DNA from: an uncultured Ruminococcus sp.
Lineage (GTDB): Bacteria; Bacillota; Clostridia; Oscillospirales; Acutalibacteraceae
Length of the DNA stretch: 56,997 nt
Assembly (NCBI GenBank): GCA_902802105.1
Contig: CADCKR010000004.1
Location: 1-56,997 of the forward strand
Direction of reading: 5' to 3'
The notes under the pieces were generated by a model. That model saw nothing but the letters and a program-made list of their open reading frames with translations. It made no database searches and was not told the DNA's origin. The translations under genes were made by a program, and so were the position numbers. Of this stretch, positions 1-7,389 are shown piece after piece. The first letter of the stretch is position 1, and each line of letters opens with the position of its first letter.

Positions 1-147
1 GAGCTTTATCAAAGATACTCGTTTATTTCGTTTTATTATTTTCATATCTTCGGCATTTTCACTGCCGGACGGAGAGTTTTCGGGCATAGCAGGAATATTG
101 CTGTCATGTTTTTCTGTATTGTCATATCTTGCATACTTCACCCTCAT
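1..147 (-). CDS. Partial N-terminus of an unidentified protein, cut by the left edge
   Basis: An open frame of 49 codons reads leftward from an ATG at 145-147 and leaves the window without a stop. An AAGG lies about 5 bases upstream of the ATG. The visible residues are polar and charged (many D, E, N, S, then a KIIKRNKR basic patch followed by VSLIKL), which would suit a cytoplasmic tail before a membrane segment, but that is a guess. It is divergent from the AGCS symporter gene. No family can be named from this fragment. Confidence 0.4.
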   Translation of the reverse strand, partial: MRVKYARYDNTEKHDSNIPAMPENSPSGSENAEDMKIIKRNKRVSLIKL

Positions 148-449
148 CACCGCCTTGAAAGCTACAGTTTAGTTTTAAATCGCCGCAAAAACACACATTA
201 TAATGCAAACAATTATCCACTTTCATTATATCACAGAAATATGTGTTTTTCAAATGAATATGTAACTTTTTTGTATGATTATCTGATTTTCCTGATTTTT
301 TTCAATATATTGTCATGAAGTTGTATAAAGCTAACAACGCGCAAAAGCAATATAGTACAATAAAGCTTAACATAACCATTATATTCAATATCCGATATTA
401 ATATTCACAAAAAATTCCCTCTCCAATGCAGAAATAGGCGTTCATGTGT

Positions 450-477
450 TTTACGATGGGCGGCCATCACATATAAT
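450..477 (+). promoter_or_regulatory. Probable sigma-A promoter of the AGCS symporter gene
   Basis: A TATAAT at 472-477 is preceded by TTTACG at 450-455 with a 16-base spacer, about 35 bases before the start codon. The spacer holds a small dyad (GATGG-GCGG-CCATC) that could be an operator. The -10 is perfect and the -35 is weak. Confidence 0.5.
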
Positions 478-510
478 ACAGAGTATCATTATGTGATAAG
501 GTGTGTCTGT

Positions 511-1869
511 ATGGAACTGCTGCAAAACGTAAACGCAAAAGTGAATTCTATCGTATGGGGTCCGTATATGCTGCTTTTTTTGCTCGGAACAGGCATATTC
601 TACACTGTAAAGCTGAGAGGCTTTCAGCTTTTCGGGATAAAAACCTGGTGGAGCAGGACAATAATGACCGTCTTCCGGAAGGATAAAAACAAAGCAAGTA
701 AAGAAAGCATTACGCCTTTACAGGCTGTTTCTACAGCTTTGGCCGGCTCTGTAGGTACAGGAAACATTGTCGGCGTGGCAAATGCTATAGCTCTGGGCGG
801 AGCGGGAGCTGTTTTCTGGATGTGGCTCGCTGCATTCTTCGGTATGGCTACGGTTTTTGCGGAAAATGTGCTCGGTATAAAGTACCGCATCAGAAAAAAC
901 GGCTCATACTGCGGCGGACCGATGTATTACATTGAAAAAGGCCTTGGCTGCAAATGGCTCGCAGTCTGCTTTGCATTAATATGCACGCTTGCATCTCTCG
1001 GAATGGGCAACATGACGCAGAGCAATTCTGTAGCGGGCGCATTAAAAGAGGGCTTCGGTGTTCCTGCCGGAATCAGCGGCGCGGTGCTTTCGGTGCTTGT
1101 GGGAGCGATAATCTTCGGCGGTATCGGCAGGATAGCAAAGATTACCGAAAAGCTTGTTCCGGCAATGACTGCTGTATTCATAGCAGGCATAATGACAGTC
1201 ATATTCATGCACCTGCGGTCGGTTCCGGAAGCGTTTTGCAGGATAATCACGGAGGCCTTTGATATCAGGGCAGTTTCCGGCGGCTTTATGGGTTACGGCA
1301 TGGCTGCGGCGATAAAATACGGCATTTCAAGGGGAGTTTTTTCAAATGAAGCAGGTCTCGGCACCTCGCCTATCGTTCATTCCTCCGCTGAAACAGACGA
1401 CCCCTACGAACAGGGAATGTGGGGTATTTTTCAGGTCTTTACAGATACGATAGTATTGTGTACGCTTATGGCTCTCTGTGTGCTCGTTACCGACGGTGAC
1501 AGTAAGGGACTTGACGGTATTGAGCTGTGCAGCTATGCTTTTGAGAGCGTAACCGGAGATATCGGCAGGCTATTCATGTCGGTTTCGATAATACTGTTTG
1601 CCTTCGGCACACTTGTATCATGGTCGTACTACGGCGAAAAGAGCCTTGAATACCTCACCGGCGGAAGGTATATCAGGGCTTACCGTATCATCTATGCCGG
1701 CGTGACATATATCGGCTGCGTTATGAGCCTTTCGCTCGTCTGGGATATTTCGGACACGCTGAACGGACTTATGGCTGTTCCGAATCTTGCGGCACTCATA
1801 CTGCTTTCCGGCAAGGTAAATTTGAAGGAGCTTAGAACGAGCTTAAAGCTAAGAAGCAAAGGTGTATAA
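511..1869 (+). CDS. AGCS-family sodium:alanine/glycine symporter
   Basis: A 452-residue polytopic membrane protein that by family imports alanine or glycine together with Na+. Family hallmarks are visible: the GSVGTGNIVGVANAI stretch with a following alanine/glycine-rich helix, and CGGPMYYIEKGL. About ten hydrophobic segments span the chain, and the length fits the family. The reading frame is open from a GTG at 493, but the ATG at 511 is the better start because AAGGTG at 497-502 is correctly spaced for it. It stands alone behind its own promoter, so the exact amino acid carried cannot be read from context. Confidence 0.92.
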   Translation: MELLQNVNAKVNSIVWGPYMLLFLLGTGIFYTVKLRGFQLFGIKTWWSRTIMTVFRKDKNKASKESITPLQAVSTALAGSVGTGNIVGVANAIALGGAGAVFWMWLAAFFGMATVFAENVLGIKYRIRKNGSYCGGPMYYIEKGLGCKWLAVCFALICTLASLGMGNMTQSNSVAGALKEGFGVPAGISGAVLSVLVGAIIFGGIGRIAKITEKLVPAMTAVFIAGIMTVIFMHLRSVPEAFCRIITEAFDIRAVSGGFMGYGMAAAIKYGISRGVFSNEAGLGTSPIVHSSAETDDPYEQGMWGIFQVFTDTIVLCTLMALCVLVTDGDSKGLDGIELCSYAFESVTGDIGRLFMSVSIILFAFGTLVSWSYYGEKSLEYLTGGRYIRAYRIIYAGVTYIGCVMSLSLVWDISDTLNGLMAVPNLAALILLSGKVNLKELRTSLKLRSKGV

Positions 1870-1989
1870 TTGTTATAATTGCCGAATTTTTGTGAATAAA
1901 TTGCAGGAAATTTTAGTTAATTTTTAACAAAACGCTGCAATATATAATGTTTATCTCTTACAATTCTGTTATTGAGCATTGATTTGTAA

Positions 1990-2018
1990 TTGACTATTTG
2001 CAGTTAAGGGTATAAAAT
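1990..2018 (+). promoter_or_regulatory. Sigma-A promoter of the VanY lipoprotein gene
   Basis: TTGACT (1990-1995), a 17-base spacer and TAAAAT (2013-2018) lie about 50 bases before the ATG at 2068. Both hexamers are 5/6 matches to consensus. Confidence 0.65.
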
Positions 2019-2067
2019 TACTTATGTATATTGACCGACAAAATACTCATAGACAGAGGCGCAAATA

Positions 2068-3471
2068 ATGAAAAATATTGCAGCGATAATACTTTCATCA
2101 TTGATCTTACTCACGGCTGCTTCATGCGGCACAAAAAGCAATACTTTACCCGTATTAAACCTCGTACCCGCAGAATCCGAAGCGCCGGCAGAAGCAAACG
2201 AAAGCTCATCGGATATGACGGACACTGAATCAAGCCTTATCAGCGATACTTCAACAGAAAGCGAAGCATTGCCAGAGCCTTCCGCAAAAGAAAGCTCCAT
2301 TGCTAAGCAGTCCGAACCGGAAAGATACGATGTTCAGGCATCCGATACAGAACGTCCTGTTGAAGCATCCAAAACCGAAAGCTCTGCTTCCGAGCCGTCC
2401 AGGGCGGAGAGCTCTGCTTCTGAACCGTCCAAGGCGGAGAGCTCTGCTTCCGAGCCGTCCGAGGCGGAAAGCTCCGCTTCCGAGCCGTCCAAGGCGGAAA
2501 GCTCCGCTTCCGAGCCGTCCAAGGCGGAAAGCTCCGCTTCCGAGCCGTCCAATGAAAAAAGCTCTGTTAGTGAAGCATCGAAGCCGGAAGCATCAGCGGC
2601 TCCCGAAAAGCCGGCACCGTCTCCACAGCCGCAGACAGCTAAGCCGGAAGAAGCTGATGCCGACATTCCTGTGATAAAGCGCACAAGAAGCAAGGTTGAC
2701 CGGATAGAAATAGAGTGGGAGCCAGTTGAGGGCGCTGACGGTTACATTATCCACTACTCGACCGCAAAGAGCCTTGCGCCAAAGAAGTGCAAAAAGCTCG
2801 AAACGACCGGCAGCAAAATCACTCTAACGGGACTTGCCATTAACAAGAAATATTACTTCCATGTATGCTCATATAAGAAAGAGAGCAGCGGACAGAAAAC
2901 CTGCTCGGACTGGAGCCGGAAGCACTCCGAATATCTCAAAACGATACACGTTATAGACGGCGTTACATACGTTGACGGCATACTTATCGCCAACAAGACC
3001 TATTCCCTGCCGGCTGATTTCGGTGACGGTCTTGATCCGGAGACCTACGATGCATTCAACCGAATGGCAAGAGATGCGGCCAATGACGGCATATATCTTT
3101 ACATAATATCAGATTTCAGAAGCTACCAGACACAGAATTATACATATAATTCCTTTGTTTATGACAGAGGTGTGGAGCAGGCTGACAGGTGCTCTGCGCG
3201 CCCCGGACATTCCGAGCATCAGACCGGTCTTGCGATAGACGTAAATACGACCTCCGACTACTTTGACGGCACTCCGGAAGCGATATGGCTTGCCCGTAAC
3301 TGCGTAAGATACGGCTTTATCATACGCTACCCGAAAGGCAAGGAGGCTGTTACCGGCTATAAGTACGAACCGTGGCACATAAGGTATCTTGGCACACAAA
3401 AGGCCGCCGAGATCGCAAACAGCGGTCTTACCATTGAAGAATACTACGGCATCACTTCTGTTTACCAATAA
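2068..3471 (+). CDS. Lipoprotein D-alanyl-D-alanine carboxypeptidase, VanY/M15 family, with repeat stalk and Fn3-like domain
   Basis: A 467-residue secreted lipoprotein expected to trim the terminal D-Ala of peptidoglycan stem peptides at the cell surface. The signal peptide ends in a lipobox (LTAASC, Cys20). Residues about 25-200 are a low-complexity Ser/Glu/Pro/Ala stalk with six exact-length 10-residue repeats (SSASEPSKAE type). Residues about 205-295 look like a fibronectin type III domain (IEIEWEPVEGADGYIIHYS). The C-terminal 150 residues are the VanY zinc peptidase, with the SEHQTGLAID motif (His and Asp ligands) and EPWHIRY (catalytic Glu and third His ligand). There is no vanR/S or resistance cluster nearby, so a housekeeping wall-remodelling role is more likely than glycopeptide resistance. 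Confidence 0.9.
   Translation: MKNIAAIILSSLILLTAASCGTKSNTLPVLNLVPAESEAPAEANESSSDMTDTESSLISDTSTESEALPEPSAKESSIAKQSEPERYDVQASDTERPVEASKTESSASEPSRAESSASEPSKAESSASEPSEAESSASEPSKAESSASEPSKAESSASEPSNEKSSVSEASKPEASAAPEKPAPSPQPQTAKPEEADADIPVIKRTRSKVDRIEIEWEPVEGADGYIIHYSTAKSLAPKKCKKLETTGSKITLTGLAINKKYYFHVCSYKKESSGQKTCSDWSRKHSEYLKTIHVIDGVTYVDGILIANKTYSLPADFGDGLDPETYDAFNRMARDAANDGIYLYIISDFRSYQTQNYTYNSFVYDRGVEQADRCSARPGHSEHQTGLAIDVNTTSDYFDGTPEAIWLARNCVRYGFIIRYPKGKEAVTGYKYEPWHIRYLGTQKAAEIANSGLTIEEYYGITSVYQ
2371..2550 (+). repeat. In-frame 30-bp tandem repeat encoding the VanY stalk
   Basis: Six consecutive units of exactly 30 bp (2371, 2401, 2431, 2461, 2491, 2521) encode KTESSASEPS/KAESSASEPS-type decapeptides. 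The units at 2491 and 2521 are identical, and the others differ at a few bases. The array is in frame, so copy-number change would lengthen or shorten the stalk without breaking the enzyme. Confidence 0.9.
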
Positions 3472-3529
3472 ACGGCCGCAGCAAGCAGCACTGAATAGCA
3501 CACAACAGCACCGGACAACTCTGTAAAGT

Positions 3530-3601
3530 CTGTAAAGCTCATTAGCCGTACAATATGCATAAAACCTGTAAAGTGCATCAGCTGTACAGTATCCGTATAA
3601 A
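3530..3601. repeat. Short 36-bp intergenic tandem repeat carrying TGTAAAG
   Basis: Two imperfect copies (about 3530-3565 and 3566-3601) both begin CTGTAAAG and share blocks such as GTACA and TAAAA. A further CTGTAAAG lies at 3521. The same GTAAAG core recurs in other spacers of this window. Confidence 0.55.
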
Positions 3602-3607
3602 AATATC

Positions 3608-3652
3608 AAAGGCACTGCCGCCCGAAACGAGCTGACAGTGCCTTTATTTTAT
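3608..3652. terminator. Bidirectional terminator between the VanY gene and hslO
   Basis: AAAGGCACTG (3608-3617) pairs with CAGTGCCTTT (3636-3645). A T-rich run follows on the plus strand, and a T-rich run also follows on the minus strand just past the hslO stop codon. Confidence 0.85.
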
Positions 3653-4560
3653 TCTTTATTATTCTGATCTGCGGCTCTTGCTTTGATGATCTGTTCAAGC
3701 TGAAGCTTTGAGAAGCGGTGCTTTTTCTTGCAGAAGTGACATATAGCCTCGGCATAGCCCTTTTCATCAGCAAGTGAACGTATTTCATCATCGCTCAGTG
3801 TCGAGAATGCGTCAATTATCTTTTCTCTGCTGCATGAACAAGCATATCTGACGGGAGTTTCGTCAAGCACCTCCATATCAAAGCCCTTCAGCGCAGTACG
3901 GCAGATATCCTCTATGCTCATGCCCTTTGCAAGCATGGTCGTCATGGGTTCAAGCTCAGTAATGTTCTTTTCAAGCTTGTCTACCGTTTCATCATCCGCG
4001 CCGGGAAGAAGCTGCACAAGCAGACCTCCTGCAAGCAGCACCTGATGATCCTCCTTGTCAAGCAGCACTCCAAGTGCGCAGGCTGTAGGTATCTGCTCAC
4101 TCGTTGCATAGTAGCTTGTTATGTCCTCGGCTATCTCGCCGGAAACAAGCGGCACCTGCCCTACATAAGGCTCACCTGCGCCGAAATCCTTCATTACGTT
4201 GAGAATGCCTGTCCTGCCCACTGCCTTTGAAACATTTATCTTGCCGTTTGAGTAATATTCTGTCGGGCAGTCCGGCTCCTGCAAATATCCCTTGACATTG
4301 CCCTTGCTGTCGGATACAGCTATAACAGCGCCCGTTTCGCTCTCGTCGCCCTTTATGCGGAGGGTTATGCTTGCATCGTCCTGTTTTAGCTGTGCGCCCA
4401 TTATCGCAGCAGCAGTCAGCAAACGTCCGAGGGCTGCTGTAGCCGCAGGAGACGTCATGTGAAGCTTTGCTCCGGTATAAACTATATCGGTCGTATCGGC
4501 GGCGCAGGCCATAACACCGCCGTCAGGTGTAATACAGCGAATTATTCTGTCTTTGCTCAT
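3649..4560 (-). CDS. hslO: Hsp33 redox-regulated chaperonin
   Basis: A 303-residue cytosolic holdase that by family is switched on by oxidative unfolding. The C-terminal zinc-binding cysteines are present as CSC (in YACSCSREK) and CHFC, the CxC...CxxC set of Hsp33, so redox switching should be intact. The N-terminal substrate-binding domain is typical in length. The ATG overlaps the upstream methyltransferase stop by 4 bases, so it is the last gene of a yerC-methyltransferase-hslO operon that ends in the hairpin at 3608-3645. Confidence 0.95.
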   Translation of the reverse strand: MSKDRIIRCITPDGGVMACAADTTDIVYTGAKLHMTSPAATAALGRLLTAAAIMGAQLKQDDASITLRIKGDESETGAVIAVSDSKGNVKGYLQEPDCPTEYYSNGKINVSKAVGRTGILNVMKDFGAGEPYVGQVPLVSGEIAEDITSYYATSEQIPTACALGVLLDKEDHQVLLAGGLLVQLLPGADDETVDKLEKNITELEPMTTMLAKGMSIEDICRTALKGFDMEVLDETPVRYACSCSREKIIDAFSTLSDDEIRSLADEKGYAEAICHFCKKKHRFSKLQLEQIIKARAADQNNKE

Positions 4561-5306
4561 TTCTGTTTCTTCCTCACTACGAATATTTCTCTTTGCGAAT
4601 CAGGCTTTGGCTCATCGAAGCTCATGTCGTCATATACTGCCTCTGCAAAAAGCCCTGCCTGATCAAGCATATCTGTCATTTCTTCACGGGTATACGCCCT
4701 CTCCGAGAACTGCTCCGAATATCTGCGGTAAAGCTTTCCGTCAGGCTCAAAGAAATCCAGCGTGATGATGACACGGTTATCCTTTTCAAAATAGCTGTTC
4801 TGCCACGCACAGAATACCTTTTCGTTATCGTAGATATAGCAGTTATCACCAAGTATCTCTCTGTGCTTATAGACGGTGTTGCAGTCAAACACAAGCAAGC
4901 CGTCATCCTCAAGATATTTTGCTATCCGGCGGAAGGTATCTGTAACTGCCTTCCTTGACGGCAGGTGATTTATGCTGTCGAGAGTGCATATACAGGTGTT
5001 TATGCTGCTGTAAAGCTCCAGAGCCTGCATCCTCTGACAAAGGAAAAGAGTGTGTCTTTCGTCCTCGTCAAACTTCTGCTGAGCTATCGAAAGCATATCC
5101 GCAGAAGCATCGGCTCCGAAAATATCCACTCCGCGCCTGCTGAGCTCAAGCGTAAGAGTACCAGTACCGCAGGCAAGGTCAAGCGTAAGCCCCGGAGCAT
5201 GACCGTGACGCTCAAAAAGCTCCATAAGGTAGTCAGCCTTTTTATCATACTCAACATTGCCTGTCAATGCATCGTAAAATCCCGCAAAATACAAATACGC
5301 ACTCAC
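4557..5306 (-). CDS. Class I SAM-dependent methyltransferase
   Basis: A 249-residue Rossmann-fold methyltransferase. Motif I is LDLACGTGTLTLELS, followed by an acidic residue at the end of strand 2 (IFGADAS) that would contact the SAM ribose. The substrate cannot be read from the sequence; relatives in Clostridia are annotated only as small-molecule methyltransferases. It overlaps yerC upstream and hslO downstream by 4 bases each, so translation of the three genes is probably coupled. Confidence 0.85.
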   Translation of the reverse strand: MSAYLYFAGFYDALTGNVEYDKKADYLMELFERHGHAPGLTLDLACGTGTLTLELSRRGVDIFGADASADMLSIAQQKFDEDERHTLFLCQRMQALELYSSINTCICTLDSINHLPSRKAVTDTFRRIAKYLEDDGLLVFDCNTVYKHREILGDNCYIYDNEKVFCAWQNSYFEKDNRVIITLDFFEPDGKLYRRYSEQFSERAYTREEMTDMLDQAGLFAEAVYDDMSFDEPKPDSQREIFVVRKKQK

Positions 5307-5614
5307 TCTTTATTCTCCCCATCAGCTTTCTTTTTAGTCCGTCCGATAGTCAGCGCATAGCCGTCACTGCCGTAGTTGAGCGCCCTGTTTACCCTGCTTA
5401 TCGTTGCAGTGCTCGCGCCGGTATGCTCAACGATCTCGGTATATATCTCTCCCGCATCGAGCATCCTTGCCACTGCATAGCGCTGCGACATCGCCTTGAT
5501 CTCAGGCACAGTGCAGAGGTCATCAAAGAAAGCATAGCATTCCTCTACGCTTCTGAGGGTAAGTATCGCCTCATAAAGCGCATCGGTATTTTTCGTCTTG
5601 ATTTTTGTATTCAT
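5303..5614 (-). CDS. yerC: YerC/YecD-type TrpR-like DNA-binding protein
   Basis: A 103-residue helical protein of the TrpR superfamily found across Firmicutes. The helix-turn-helix is seen in EIYTEIVEHTGASTATISRVNRAL, the counterpart of the TrpR reading head (residue run quoted as two parts: EIYTEIVEHTG then ASTATISRVNRAL). It lacks the trp operon context, and its ligand and targets are not known. It is the first gene of the operon with the methyltransferase and hslO, so it may autoregulate that operon. AGGAGG precedes the ATG. Confidence 0.88.
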   Translation of the reverse strand: MNTKIKTKNTDALYEAILTLRSVEECYAFFDDLCTVPEIKAMSQRYAVARMLDAGEIYTEIVEHTGASTATISRVNRALNYGSDGYALTIGRTKKKADGENKE

Positions 5615-5653
5615 TTTTAAGCCTCCTGAGGGCTGATGATTTATTATAATATC

Positions 5654-5682
5654 ATTTTACCATACGAAAGTATAAAAGTAAA
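5654..5682 (-). promoter_or_regulatory. Probable promoter of the yerC-methyltransferase-hslO operon
   Basis: Read leftward: TTTACT (5677-5682), a 17-base spacer and TAAAAT (5654-5659), about 40 bases before the yerC ATG. A second TATAAT-like hexamer lies closer to the gene. Confidence 0.5.
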
Positions 5683-5714
5683 TAAAAAATCGCTTTTCTT
5701 TTTATAAAAAGCCA

Positions 5715-5749
5715 AAAGAAAAAGAGCCGGCATAATATAACACCGGCTC
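5715..5749 (-). terminator. Terminator of the ferredoxin gene
   Basis: GAGCCGG (5724-5730) pairs with CCGGCTC (5743-5749) around a 12-base loop. On the minus strand the stem runs into TTTTTC. It lies 22 bases past the ferredoxin stop. Confidence 0.85.
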
Positions 5750-5770
5750 CGGTCAGGAAAAATCTTCCGA

Positions 5771-5959
<189 letters not shown>

Positions 5960-5972
5960 TTAAGATGAGTTA

Positions 5973-6001
5973 ATTATACCACAAACAGACAAAATAATCA
6001 A
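5973..6001 (-). promoter_or_regulatory. Promoter of the ferredoxin gene
   Basis: Read leftward: TTGATT (5996-6001), a 17-base spacer and a perfect TATAAT (5973-5978), about 32 bases before the ATG. Confidence 0.65.
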
Positions 6002-6131
6002 TACTATTATTGATTTTTCGTCTGACTTCCTTAGAAAATAACGAGCCGCACTATTCTTTCGGCAGCATTTTGTATGTAAAGCATTTTACTTGACAACACT
6101 ATGCATAACAAAAATAAACGGAGGTTTTTCA

Positions 6132-6902
6132 GTGCTTTACAATAAGGTTGAGATCTGCGGAGTCAATACATCTCAGCTGCCTGTGCTTTCCGAAAAAAGA
6201 AAGCAGGAGCTTCTTCAGCTCATACGAAAGGGCAGCAATGCTGCAAGAGAAGAAATGATAAAAGGAAATCTAAGGCTTGTGCTGAGTGTTGTGCAGCGCT
6301 TTGCAGGCAGAGGCGAAAACCCTGACGATCTTTTTCAGGTGGGCTGTATCGGCTTGATAAAGGCAATAGACAACTTCAACTGTGATAAAGACGTGAGGTT
6401 TTCTACCTACGGCGTGCCGATGATAATCGGAGAGATACGCAGATATCTCAGGGATTACAACGCCGTAAGGGTCAGCCGGTCGATACGTGACACTGCGTAT
6501 AAAGCTATGCAGGTAAAGGAGGAATTTCAGCGCAGGTCAAACCGCGAACCCACTGTCGATGAGATCGCAAAAGAGCTTGGCGTACCCAAGGAAAATGTAG
6601 TAATAGCGCTTGAAGCGATAATTGAGCCGGTATCGCTGTATGAGCCTGTATATTCCGACGGCAGCGACACGATATATGTCATGGATCAGATCGGTGACAG
6701 CAACGATGAAAGCAACTGGCTTGACGAGATATCTATGAAAGAAGCGCTGCGCTCACTTGACCCGCGCGAAAAAAAGATCCTCTCTCTGAGGTTCTTCAAG
6801 GGACGCACGCAGACTGAGGTCGCCGAGGAGATCGGCATAAGTCAGGCGCAGGTGTCAAGACTTGAAAAGGCGGCGCTTATTAAGATCAAAAAGGAGCTAT
6901 GA
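6132..6902 (+). CDS. sigG: RNA polymerase sporulation sigma factor SigG
   Basis: A 256-residue sigma-70-family factor that by homology directs late gene expression in the forespore. The opening NKVEICGVNTSQLPVLS closely follows Bacillus SigG. Region 2 carries DDLFQVGCIGLIKAIDNF and STYGVPMIIGEIRRYLRD, and region 4 carries the helix-turn-helix TQTEVAEEIGISQAQVSRLE. The frame is open from a TTG at 6090, but GTG at 6132 is preferred because CGGAGG (6119-6124) sits 7 bases before it and the protein then matches family length. In many Firmicutes sigG follows spoIIGA-sigE; here neither is next to it. It implies sporulation capacity or a remnant of it. Confidence 0.93.
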   Translation: MLYNKVEICGVNTSQLPVLSEKRKQELLQLIRKGSNAAREEMIKGNLRLVLSVVQRFAGRGENPDDLFQVGCIGLIKAIDNFNCDKDVRFSTYGVPMIIGEIRRYLRDYNAVRVSRSIRDTAYKAMQVKEEFQRRSNREPTVDEIAKELGVPKENVVIALEAIIEPVSLYEPVYSDGSDTIYVMDQIGDSNDESNWLDEISMKEALRSLDPREKKILSLRFFKGRTQTEVAEEIGISQAQVSRLEKAALIKIKKEL

Positions 6903-6909
6903 CACCACT

Positions 6910-6929
6910 GTAAAGTATATAAGCTTTAC
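6910..6929. repeat. GTAAAG/CTTTAC palindrome followed by a CCTGATATCAGG palindrome
   Basis: GTAAAG (6910-6915) and CTTTAC (6924-6929) flank an 8-base loop just past the sigG stop. A perfect 12-base palindrome follows at 6929-6940 and then a T run. It may be a weak terminator. It shares the inverted motif seen at 38374, 43272 and 43449. Confidence 0.5.
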
Positions 6930-7025
6930 CTGATATCAGGCGATGTTTTTTCTCCTTTGCGGCTGTAACACTTTTCCTTTTACAGCGTATTATGGAATGT
7001 AATCGAACAAAGGAGGAAATGTCTT

Positions 7026-7199
7026 ATGTGTAACAATGGTTTTTTTGGCAATAATAGCTGTGCATGGGTGATCATCCTTATCGTGATCCTCTGCTGCTGC
7101 GGCGGTAACGGCGGCTGCGGATGCGGCTGCGGCAATAACGGCTGCGGATGCGGCAACAACGGCTGCGGCTGTGACAACAACTGCGGATGCGGCTGCTGA
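7026..7199 (+). CDS. Cys/Gly-rich 57-aa membrane peptide, YjcZ-like
   Basis: A 57-residue peptide with strong ribosome binding (AGGAGG at 7011-7016). Residues 13-22 are hydrophobic (AWVIILIVIL), giving one membrane segment. The rest is an extreme C/G/N tail with repeats of GCGCG and NNGCGC; 15 of 57 residues are cysteine. The hydrophobic core and glycine context recall the tiny YjcZ/SscA spore-coat peptides of Bacilli, though those lack this cysteine content. It sits directly downstream of sigG and has its own terminator, so a role in spore coat or envelope cross-linking, or metal binding, is possible. That role is inferred from position and composition only. Confidence 0.75.
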   Translation: MCNNGFFGNNSCAWVIILIVILCCCGGNGGCGCGCGNNGCGCGNNGCGCDNNCGCGC

Positions 7200-7233
7200 T
7201 AAATGTACGACATTACGGATAAATAAATAAGAC

Positions 7234-7275
7234 GGCGGGTGTGCTCCTTTTGGGGAATACACCCGCCTGAATTTT
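7234..7275 (+). terminator. Terminator after the Cys-rich peptide gene
   Basis: GGCGGGTGT (7234-7242) pairs with ACACCCGCC (7259-7267), followed by a short T-rich stretch. The stem is strong and the tail is weak. Confidence 0.75.
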
Positions 7276-7318
7276 GGTAAATATTTCTATATTTCTGCGG
7301 TTATTTTCTTATTTTACA

Positions 7319-7347
7319 TTGAAATCAACATTGATATATGCTATAAT
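7319..7347 (+). promoter_or_regulatory. Sigma-A promoter before the 173-aa unknown gene
   Basis: TTGAAA (7319-7324), a 17-base spacer and TATAAT (7342-7347) lie about 43 bases before the ATG at 7390. This is near consensus. No other clear promoter is seen before the reverse transcriptase gene, so it may also drive that gene and the structured segment between. Confidence 0.75.
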
Positions 7348-7389
7348 CTAAACAGTAATTTTTTATCATTAGCCGAAGGAGGTCGTATT

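Noticed and set aside
106-318. 70-codon rightward frame at the left edge
   Set aside because: It lacks a ribosome site, overlaps the start of the leftward partial gene, and has AT-driven composition.
2371-2550. CRISPR-like spacing of 30-bp repeats
   Set aside because: The units are directly adjacent with no spacers and code in frame; no cas gene is present anywhere in the window.
2300-2693. Long alternative frames across the VanY stalk repeats on both strands
   Set aside because: They arise because a 30-bp repeat keeps all frames open. Only the lipoprotein frame has start signals and flanking domains.
2068-3471. Vancomycin resistance cluster (VanY here, VanZ at 9375)
   Set aside because: The two genes are 6 kb apart, oppositely oriented, with no vanH/A/X or vanRS; these are ordinary family members.
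3109-3615. 168-codon leftward frame under the VanY domain
   Set aside because: It overlaps the conserved VanY catalytic domain and has no start signal; a shadow frame.
3608-3645. Small RNA gene at the VanY/hslO junction
   Set aside because: The hairpin with flanking T tracts is fully explained as a shared terminator.
6980-7262. Two leftward open frames (77 and 90 codons) opposite the Cys-rich peptide
   Set aside because: Their P/Q/L and A/V-rich products are complements of the Gly/Cys repeat. The plus-strand frame has a strong ribosome site and sensible composition.
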